From the NCBI GenBank assembly GCA_017441585.1, contig JAFRWW010000009.1:212553-276552 (forward strand): DNA of 64,000 nt, read 5' to 3'. The DNA is from Lachnospiraceae bacterium. GTDB lineage: Bacteria > Bacillota > Clostridia > Lachnospirales > Lachnospiraceae. Of this stretch, positions 57,810-64,000 are shown piece by piece; position 1 is the stretch's first letter, and every line of letters begins with the position of its first letter. The notes below the pieces were generated by a model, which was given only the letters and a program-made list of their open reading frames with translations, searched no databases and was not told the origin of the DNA. Both the position numbers and the translations under genes were made by a program.

Positions 57810-59807
57810 TTATCCAATATTTTCAAGTTCCTTCTGCCACAGCTTGCCCACTGCGTCCGAGGGCATGCGCCAGTCACCTCTGGGAGACAGGGCCACGCTA
57901 CCCACCTTGGGGCCGTCCGGCAGACAGGAGCGCTTAAACTGCTGGCTAAAGAATCTCCTGTAGAATATTTTTTCCCATTTGAGTATGGTCGCGCCATCAT
58001 ATATTCCCTCAAAGGCCATGCAGGCGAGCCTGTAAATCTTGACGGGGGTGAAGCCCCATCTGAGCATGTAGTATAAGAAGAAATCGTGGAGCTCATAGGG
58101 TCCCACTATATCCTCAGTCTTCTGTGATATGACTCCGTCCACTGGAGGGAGCAGCTCAGGACTCACGGGCGTATTCAGTACGTCCTGTAAAATAGCAGCC
58201 GTTTCTTTGCTAACGCTCTCGTCCCTTGCATAGGCTGCCACCAAATGTCTCACCAGAGTTTTGGGTACCGAAGCATTCACTCCGTACATGGACATGTGAT
58301 CTCCGTTGTAGGTAGCCCAGCCCAGTGCCAGCTCGGACATATCACCGGTGCCTACCACCAGACCGTTCATCTTATTGGAAAGGTCCATCAGCACCTGGGT
58401 GCGCTCTCTGGCCTGAGAATTCTCATATGTGATATCATGTGTTTTTTCATCCTGGCCTATATCCCTGAAGTGAGCCTTCACCGAATCGGCTATGTTTATC
58501 TCCATCAGGGTGGTGCCCATGGTCTTTGCAAGATTACATGCGTTATTGTAAGTCCTGTCCGTAGTGCCGAAACAGGGCATGGTAACAGAGATGATACCGG
58601 TCCGGTCAATGCCTGCCAGATCGAAGGCCTTGGCCATGACGATCAGTGCCAGAGTGGAATCCAGACCGCCGGACAGGCCCACCAGCGCAGTTTTACAGCC
58701 AATGGTGTCAAGTCTCTTTTTAAGCCCCATGGCCTGTATAGTCAATATCTGGTTACACCGCTTAGACCGCATATCTTCAGCATCCGGAACGAAGGGACGG
58801 CTGCTAAATTTTCGTTTAACTTCCAGGTCTTTAAGAGTCGTGTCATAATTTCGTATGATATAAAATTCTCTGTCACCGGCCAGGACTCCGGGGTCTTTTA
58901 TAACAGTCTCATATTTAATTTTGTCGACTGTACCTGTCTCCCAGGTGTTCATCCTGCGACGGTCATGAAGGAGTCTCTGGACGTCGATATCAGCATAGAT
59001 AACGCCCGTTTTAAATAATTCGCTCTCCGCCAGGACGGTGCCGTTTTCACAGATCAGATCATGTCCTCCGAAGACCAGATCCTGAGTGGATTCACCATTG
59101 CCCGCACAGGCGTATACGTATGCACAAATCAGTCTGGCCGAGGTGGAAGAGACTAAAGAACGCCTGTAATCATTCTTGGTCACCAGCTCATTTCCGGCTG
59201 AAAGATTCACTATAATATCCGCTCCGTTTTTCGCATGGGCAGTGGAGGGAGGATCGGCTACCCAGAGATCCTCACAGATCTCCGCCGCCACCGTGATGTC
59301 CTTTGCCTGATTTTCATGCATAAACGTATTATTCGGTTTAAACATCAGATTGCTGCCAAAGGGCACATCCTTAAATCCGAAGCAGTCCACCAGTATCGGC
59401 GACTTATTACCGGAGGTGAAATGCCTTTGCTCATAAAACTCGCTGTAGTTTGGCAGATTCCTCTTGGGGACGAGGCCGATGAGCTCGCCTTTATTGAGCA
59501 CGGCCGCCACATTGTACAACTTGTCATTTAAGGTCATGCAGACTCCGATAAAGATAATGGCCTCGGTGTCCTTTGTCTGTCTGGCGAAATCCGCTACGGC
59601 CCTGCCGCACTCGTCGATCAGCTCCTTTTGAAAAAAGAGGTCCTGGCAGGTATAGCCCGTCAGCACCAGTTCCGGAAATACTATAATGGAAGCGCCGCCT
59701 TCGCAGGCTTCCTTCGTCAGTCTGATGCACTCATTCAGATTGTAAGCCACGTCGGCCACCTTAATCTCGGGGGTGATGGCGGCTGTACGTATGAATCCGT
59801 CTTTCAT
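57810..59807 (-). CDS. nadE: glutamine-dependent NAD synthetase
   Basis: A 665-residue two-domain enzyme. Residues 1-290 are a carbon-nitrogen hydrolase that frees ammonia from glutamine: FPELVLTGYTC (Glu), PKRNLPNYSEFYE (Lys) and AAEICEDLWV (Cys). Residues from about 330 are the synthetase, with ALVGLSGGLDSTLALIV as the ATP-binding SGGxDS motif. It makes NAD from deamido-NAD. An AGGAG is seen before the ATG. Confidence 0.96.
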   Translation of the reverse strand: MKDGFIRTAAITPEIKVADVAYNLNECIRLTKEACEGGASIIVFPELVLTGYTCQDLFFQKELIDECGRAVADFARQTKDTEAIIFIGVCMTLNDKLYNVAAVLNKGELIGLVPKRNLPNYSEFYEQRHFTSGNKSPILVDCFGFKDVPFGSNLMFKPNNTFMHENQAKDITVAAEICEDLWVADPPSTAHAKNGADIIVNLSAGNELVTKNDYRRSLVSSTSARLICAYVYACAGNGESTQDLVFGGHDLICENGTVLAESELFKTGVIYADIDVQRLLHDRRRMNTWETGTVDKIKYETVIKDPGVLAGDREFYIIRNYDTTLKDLEVKRKFSSRPFVPDAEDMRSKRCNQILTIQAMGLKKRLDTIGCKTALVGLSGGLDSTLALIVMAKAFDLAGIDRTGIISVTMPCFGTTDRTYNNACNLAKTMGTTLMEINIADSVKAHFRDIGQDEKTHDITYENSQARERTQVLMDLSNKMNGLVVGTGDMSELALGWATYNGDHMSMYGVNASVPKTLVRHLVAAYARDESVSKETAAILQDVLNTPVSPELLPPVDGVISQKTEDIVGPYELHDFFLYYMLRWGFTPVKIYRLACMAFEGIYDGATILKWEKIFYRRFFSQQFKRSCLPDGPKVGSVALSPRGDWRMPSDAVGKLWQKELENIG

Positions 59808-59829
59808 CTTCTTATTCTCCTCGTTTTTT

Positions 59830-59862
59830 AAGATCCTTCGTCACTTTGTTTCTCAGGATGAC
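59830..59862 (+). repeat. dispersed CAGGATGACA-type repeat, copy 8
   Basis: AAGATCCTTCGTCAC to CTCAGGATGAC in the 79-bp gap between hslO and nadE. Confidence 0.65.
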
Positions 59863-59886
59863 CAAGGAAACAAAGTATTATAAATA

Positions 59887-60801
59887 TTATGATTTTTCCG
59901 CCAGTATTTCACCGATCTCAGCAGGCGGGAATCTGTACACGCTGTCACAGAACTGGCACTTAACCTCGATATCCTGCTTCTCGGCTGCCATTTGGGCCAG
60001 TTCATCGCGGCCCAGGGATACGATAGCCTTTAAAACTCTCTCCCTGCTGCAATCGCACCTATAGCCCGTGGGGATCACATCCAGTATCTCCAGCTCCAGA
60101 GGCTCCGTGAGCATCCTCAGCATATCCTCGGCAGATGCGCCTTCATCCAGCACAGTTGTGACCGAGGAGAACATCCCCAGGTTCGCCTCCAGCTGGGTTA
60201 TCACATAATCGGGGGCGTCGGGCATGAGCTGGATTATGAAACCTCCCGCACACCTGACCGTATTATTCCTGTTCATGAGCACCCCCAGGCCCACGCTGGA
60301 GGGCACCTGCTCACTGTTGGCGAAATAGTAGGTGAGATCCTCGGCGATCTCTCCCGATACCAGCTCAGTCTGGCCCACATAGGGTTCCTTGAGGCCCAGA
60401 TCCTTGACCACAGTCATATATCCGTGGCCAATGGCGCCGGAGACGTCCAGTTTTCCGTTTTCTTTGGCGGGGATCACCACGTCGGGGACTATGGGATAGC
60501 CCTTTACAAAGGAATCGGCTCCCGCCGTCACGGTGAGGCCCTTCATGGGACCGTCGCCTCTTATGGATATGGTCAAAAGCTCCTTTTCGCCCTTTTGCAT
60601 GCTGCCCATCATGGCTGCCGCCGTCAGAGTACGTCCCAGGGCTGCCGTAGCCACGGGTGATGTGTTATGTAAACCGCGTGCGTATTCCACCATATCTCTG
60701 GTGGTGGCGGCAAAGCATCTGACGAAGCCACCCGCCGCCGTGGCCCTGACTATGATATCTTTATCCATATCAGGCTGTATTACTCTTGTTTCAATCGACA
60801 T
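59887..60801 (-). CDS. hslO: Hsp33 redox-regulated chaperone
   Basis: A cytosolic holdase switched on by oxidation. The N-terminal domain (ATAAGGFVRCFAATTRDMVE; GRTLTAAAMMGSMQKGEKEL) is typical, and the C-terminal zinc centre is complete: CDCS near residue 247 and CQFC near residue 282. Length 304 is normal. It overlaps the methyltransferase gene by 11 bp. Confidence 0.95.
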   Translation of the reverse strand: MSIETRVIQPDMDKDIIVRATAAGGFVRCFAATTRDMVEYARGLHNTSPVATAALGRTLTAAAMMGSMQKGEKELLTISIRGDGPMKGLTVTAGADSFVKGYPIVPDVVIPAKENGKLDVSGAIGHGYMTVVKDLGLKEPYVGQTELVSGEIAEDLTYYFANSEQVPSSVGLGVLMNRNNTVRCAGGFIIQLMPDAPDYVITQLEANLGMFSSVTTVLDEGASAEDMLRMLTEPLELEILDVIPTGYRCDCSRERVLKAIVSLGRDELAQMAAEKQDIEVKCQFCDSVYRFPPAEIGEILAEKS

Positions 60802-61591
60802 AAAGCTTACCCTCCTGTCGTTTTTCCCTGGCTACTATCACCATTCTGTCTATGGCTCTGTCCAAATCCTCATCATCCCCGGGGCCTATCTTTTCCCTTG
60901 TATAGCCCGCAAAGGCTTCCACGAACTCCATCCCGGCTTCCTGCAAAAGCTGTGCTATCTCTTTAAGCGTATACGCCCTCTCATAATGTATCTCCTGGAA
61001 TCGTTTGAACACGCCATCTTCCCCTAGAAATAAGGTCAGCAGGTACTCATTGATCCCGGATTCCTCATCGAAGAAATTGTCCCAGATAAAGGCCTTGTCC
61101 TCCTTATCCTCGGCAAAGGTATTGTCTGCCAGTTCATATTTATATTTGTACACCGTATTCAGGTCAAAAATAAAATATCCACCGGCCTCCAGGTAATTGT
61201 TGGCCAGCTTAAAGAGCCCCAGAAGCTCTTCTTTTTCGGTAATATAATTTATGCTGTCGCACACGCTGACGATGGCGTTCACCGTGCCGTAGAGCTCGAA
61301 GCTCCTCATATCCTGGCACAAATAAAGAGCATCCGGTTCCTTATCACGGGCAATCCTCAGCATTTCCTCCGAGGAATCCAGCCCTATCATGTCGAAACCG
61401 CCATGCTCTTTCAGCAAGCTCAATATTTTACCGCTGCCACAGCCCAAATCAAGGACAAGCCCGTCTCTGACCCCTTTGTCAGCCAAATATTTGATCAGAA
61501 AATCCGCCCACTCACCATAGGGCACATCTTCCATAAAGTCATCATAAACCTGTGCAAAAACAGAATAAGCCTCATTCACGGATGCAGCCAT
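60791..61591 (-). CDS. class I SAM-dependent methyltransferase
   Basis: VLDLGCGSGKILSLLKEHG (from about residue 46) is motif I for S-adenosylmethionine; MIGLDSSEEMLRIA supplies the acidic ribose contact. EAYSVFAQVYDDFMEDVPYG at the start is common in a group of small Firmicutes methyltransferases of unknown substrate. It overlaps hslO by 11 bp and touches the next gene at a shared base, so the three are probably co-transcribed. Confidence 0.85.
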   Translation of the reverse strand: MAASVNEAYSVFAQVYDDFMEDVPYGEWADFLIKYLADKGVRDGLVLDLGCGSGKILSLLKEHGGFDMIGLDSSEEMLRIARDKEPDALYLCQDMRSFELYGTVNAIVSVCDSINYITEKEELLGLFKLANNYLEAGGYFIFDLNTVYKYKYELADNTFAEDKEDKAFIWDNFFDEESGINEYLLTLFLGEDGVFKRFQEIHYERAYTLKEIAQLLQEAGMEFVEAFAGYTREKIGPGDDEDLDRAIDRMVIVAREKRQEGKLYVD

Positions 61592-62088
61592 CAGATCAGC
61601 GCTCCCAGCAGGCCATAGGAAACTATGGACATTATAATGGTGGCGATTATGATCCCCAGAAGCTCGGATACAACCGCTTTTTTGATATCGATCTCCAGTA
61701 GCGCCGCAATGAGTGAACCTGTCCAGGCTCCCGTGCCCGGAAGGGGAATCCCCACGAAAAGCATGAGGCCCACAAACTCTCCTGCTGCGATCTTGTCGCT
61801 CTTGTTCATGGCTCTGGTCTCCAGCCAGTCGATGATTTTCGTCATAAAGGGCACCTTGCGAAGGACTGAAAAGATCTTCTTAATGAACAGCAGTATAAAA
61901 GGAATGGGAATGATATTTCCCACTATACATATGGGAATGGCCTTTGTGATGGGTATCCCCAGAAGGGACGCCGCCAAAAGTCCGCCCCTTAATTCCAGAA
62001 TGGGAGTCATGGAGATGATGAAGACTATGGCCTCCTTTGAAAGCACTCCTCCCAGGTTATTTATAAAAAAATCTACAAGATGTTCCAT
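61591..62088 (-). CDS. small multidrug-export-like membrane protein (COG2426)
   Basis: A 165-residue protein with four to five hydrophobic segments. SMTPILELRGGLLAASLLGI and GIPLPGTGAWTGSLIAALL match the COG2426 family, related to DedA-type proteins; the family name 'multidrug export' is not well founded. GGAGT is at a normal distance from the ATG. Substrate unknown. Confidence 0.8.
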   Translation of the reverse strand: MEHLVDFFINNLGGVLSKEAIVFIISMTPILELRGGLLAASLLGIPITKAIPICIVGNIIPIPFILLFIKKIFSVLRKVPFMTKIIDWLETRAMNKSDKIAAGEFVGLMLFVGIPLPGTGAWTGSLIAALLEIDIKKAVVSELLGIIIATIIMSIVSYGLLGALI

Positions 62089-62105
62089 TTTACTCCTTTA
62101 CCGGT

Positions 62106-63164
62106 TTACTCTATTGATCCTATGATCTCTTTAAGCGCATCAATCAGCCTGTCCATCTCATCGTCCGTGCCTATGGTGATCCTCAAATAATCGCTTATCC
62201 TCTCCTTGTCCCAATGGCGCACGTATATCTTCCTCTTTTTGAGCCGCTCAAAAATCTCTGCGCCGGGTATGCTCTCATGCTTCGCAAAAATGAAGTTGGC
62301 AGAGGATTTATTGAAGGAAAATCCCAGTTCTGCCAGTTCCTTTTCCATCCTGTCTCTGGTTGACATAACTCTGGAAACTATCTTCTTAAAATAGTTCTCG
62401 TCCTTTATGGCAGCCGTTCCCGCCACTATGGAGGGATAGTTCATGGTATAGGAATTAACTGAATATTTTACATCATTCAGATACTTTATGAGGGTGGGGC
62501 AGCCCATGGCAAAACCGATCCTCATGCCGGCCATGGCTCTGGACTTGGAAAAGGTCTGTACCACGATGAGATTATCATATTTCTCTATGAGTCCCACCAC
62601 CGACTCGGCGCCAAAGTCCACATAGGCTTCATCCACGATGACCACACAGTTCTTGTTGGCCTTCACTATCTTTTCTATGTCACAAAGGGAAAGGGCCACG
62701 CCCGTGGGGGCGTTGGGATTGGCTATCACCACGCCGCCGAAATCCCCCTTGGTATAATCTTTTATATCGATGGTGAAATCATCCTTAAGAGGCTTGACTT
62801 CATAGGGTATCCTGTATACGTCGCACCAGACATCATAGAAGGAATAAGTGATGTCAGGGAAAGTGATCGGGCGTTCACCGGCAAAAAAGGTGAGGAAGCA
62901 CATGGACAGTACGTCATCCGAGCCCACTCCCACAAACACCTGGTCCTTATTAAGGCCGCATCTTTTAGCCCAGTTGTCCACCAGATCGGATGCTGCCGGA
63001 TCCGGATAGAGACGTAAACGCTCGTAATCTACCCCTGACAGGGCCTTCTTTACCCTGGGTGAGGGGGGATAGGGGCATTCGTTGGTATTCAGTTTTATTA
63101 TGCCTTTGCGCTTGGGCTGCTCACCCGGCACATAAGGGACCACCTTACGGATATTTTCGTTCAT
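62106..63164 (-). CDS. hisC: histidinol-phosphate aminotransferase
   Basis: A PLP enzyme of histidine synthesis. LNTNECPYPPSPRV is the N-terminal hallmark, IANPNAPTGVALS and VIVDEAYVDFG the cofactor residues, QTFSKSRAMAGMRIGFA the Schiff-base lysine, and YLRITIGTDDEMD the C-terminal Arg that holds substrate. Length 352. No other his gene is near, so it is a stand-alone copy; broader aromatic aminotransferase activity is possible. Confidence 0.9.
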   Translation of the reverse strand: MNENIRKVVPYVPGEQPKRKGIIKLNTNECPYPPSPRVKKALSGVDYERLRLYPDPAASDLVDNWAKRCGLNKDQVFVGVGSDDVLSMCFLTFFAGERPITFPDITYSFYDVWCDVYRIPYEVKPLKDDFTIDIKDYTKGDFGGVVIANPNAPTGVALSLCDIEKIVKANKNCVVIVDEAYVDFGAESVVGLIEKYDNLIVVQTFSKSRAMAGMRIGFAMGCPTLIKYLNDVKYSVNSYTMNYPSIVAGTAAIKDENYFKKIVSRVMSTRDRMEKELAELGFSFNKSSANFIFAKHESIPGAEIFERLKKRKIYVRHWDKERISDYLRITIGTDDEMDRLIDALKEIIGSIE

Positions 63165-63207
63165 TAAGTATAATCTCCATGCTTTGTAATCTTGAATCCC
63201 TTTAGTC

Positions 63208-63831
63208 TCAGTCGTAATCCCCGTGCTTTATTACCTTGAAGCCAGGATAATATTTAAATAATGCCTTTCCTATGATCTTTGATTTCTCCACATAGGTGTG
63301 TTCCCAATATCTGGAATCCGCCGAATTATTGCGGTTATCTCCCATCATAAAGTACTCGCCCTCGGGTACTTCATAGGGGCCGAAGTCCCCTTCCATTATC
63401 TCATTCAGATACTGCTCCTCAAGGATCTCGCCATCAATGTAAACGGCGCCGTTATGTATCTCCACGGTCTCACCGGGCAGTCCGATGACACGCTTGATAT
63501 AGAGGATCTTTTCATTATCGGGATACCTGAATATGACTATATCTCCTCTCTCGGGATCGGCAAAGGCATAGGACCAGCGGGATCCGAACAACCTGTCTCC
63601 GGTCATGATAGTATTTTCCATGGAAGCACTGGGAACCTTTGCGTTTACCAGGACGCAGAAATTGATGAAAAGAGAGATCACCACGGCGGATACTATGACG
63701 CCGATCCATTCAAATATCTCTCTGACTATGGACTCCGCCTTGAAGCTTTTGAAGTCCATGCTTTCACTTTCCTGCTCCGCATTCACATCGGTTTCGTTTA
63801 CATCGGTTTCGTTTATATCGTTTTCATACAT
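63208..63831 (-). CDS. lepB: signal peptidase I
   Basis: One membrane helix (WIGVIVSAVVISLFINFCVL) near residue 45, then the catalytic serine in VPSASMENTI and the lysine in YIKRVIGLPGETVEIHNG, with MMGDNRNNSADSRYWEHT as the last conserved box. It cleaves Sec signal peptides on the outer face. The N-terminal ~25 residues are acidic with NETDVNETDVN, encoded by a 15-bp tandem repeat. It does not process prepilins, so it cannot replace the missing prepilin peptidase. Confidence 0.95.
   Translation of the reverse strand: MYENDINETDVNETDVNAEQESESMDFKSFKAESIVREIFEWIGVIVSAVVISLFINFCVLVNAKVPSASMENTIMTGDRLFGSRWSYAFADPERGDIVIFRYPDNEKILYIKRVIGLPGETVEIHNGAVYIDGEILEEQYLNEIMEGDFGPYEVPEGEYFMMGDNRNNSADSRYWEHTYVEKSKIIGKALFKYYPGFKVIKHGDYD
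63785..63829. repeat. 15-bp tandem repeat in the start of lepB
   Basis: ACATCGGTTTCGTTT occurs twice in tandem (63785-63799, 63800-63814), with a third decayed unit to 63829. In frame it adds Asp-Val-Asn-Glu-Thr units to the cytoplasmic tail, so copy number could vary without a frameshift. Confidence 0.7.
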
Positions 63832-63922
63832 AACAGATTATTGGCTCCTTGATATTGAAATATTACTCCGGCCATTAAATGTCGTAATTTTTTTACGCCG
63901 GATAAATTCTCATATTCGAGGC

Positions 63923-63962
63923 GTCCGAATGAGTCGTACCGGGCGGTACGGCGACTGAGGAC
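63923..63962 (+). ncRNA. possible structured RNA at the window edge
   Basis: GTCC/GGAC, AGTCG/CGACT and TACC/GGTA pair in a nested stem with small internal loops and a GGGC apex. It is on the plus strand pointing out of the window, away from lepB. It could be the 5' leader of a gene beyond 64000. It fits no riboswitch class that I could recognise. Confidence 0.25.
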
Positions 63963-64000
63963 AACGAAGAAGATGAGGATTTAGACAAGTATAAAGTTGC

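Noticed and set aside
1..64000. tRNA, rRNA or known riboswitch genes
   Set aside because: None was recognised on either strand by reading; a covariance-model search could still find a short or diverged one.

Overview
The window looks like a chromosomal segment from a low-to-mid GC Clostridia, most likely Lachnospiraceae (Butyrivibrio or a close relative). The grounds are a CIRCE element before htpG, an ANTAR regulator next to glnA, a DUF4869 protein, a NusG/LoaP-type antiterminator heading a polysaccharide locus, and the general family mix. Nearly all genes lie on the minus strand. No rRNA, tRNA, phage or transposase gene was seen.

Layout, in window order. At 2-442 is the 3' end of an ABC-F ATPase. 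From 583 to 34398 there is a large cell-surface polysaccharide locus, read right to left, in at least three or four transcription units. (a) 33338-30114, behind a near-consensus promoter (33537-33565) and next to a LoaP-like antiterminator: a UDP-glucuronate 4-epimerase-like enzyme, a galacturonokinase-like GHMP kinase, a nucleotidyltransferase and a small protein, ended by a hairpin at 30031-30077. (b) 29859-21402: a DegT-fold protein, a FemAB/GNAT-like protein that appears to start at AUU, an SDR, neuB/neuC/neuA-type nonulosonate genes, an uncharacterised DUF4869 plus P-loop pair, and an AraC regulator. (c) gmd-fcl for GDP-L-fucose. (d) 18447-583, behind a second near-consensus promoter (18542-18570): a GT4 glycosyltransferase, a Wzy polymerase, LicD, a GT52-like transferase, a Wzx flippase, a dehydratase/LegC/PtmE-like set for amino-sugar or nonulosonate precursors, then a phosphonate set (PEP mutase fused to a cytidylyltransferase, metallophosphoesterase, SDR, second nucleotidyltransferase, Rossmann dehydrogenase, phosphonopyruvate decarboxylase), an acyltransferase and a CapF-like enzyme.

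Taken together, the locus could build a capsule or exopolysaccharide carrying GDP-fucose-derived sugar, galacturonate/glucuronate, a sialic- or legionaminic-like acid and a phosphonate side group. LicD would transfer the phosphonate from a nucleotide-activated donor. This is inference from gene content; no chemistry is visible in DNA.

From 34471 to 38735 come htpG (CIRCE-controlled, with an acidic insert), a DUF6508-like protein and a sugar aminotransferase. From 38815 to 53902 is a four-gene pilin-like cluster. Its first gene encodes a 4,429-residue protein with a type IV prepilin N-terminus, about 30 GLUG-like repeats, FN3-like segments and a Ser/Glu/Lys-rich tail. The rest (54539-63831) is housekeeping: dapF, ANTAR regulator, glnA, nadE, hslO, a methyltransferase, a small membrane protein, hisC and lepB.

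Intergenic DNA is rich in repeats: a dispersed ~30-bp element ending in CAGGATGACA, two spaced arrays of TAGTTTACATAA bracketing dapF and the ANTAR gene, a ~26-bp tandem array at 37405-37582, and a GGGTCAGACCC-type inverted pair bracketing neuA.
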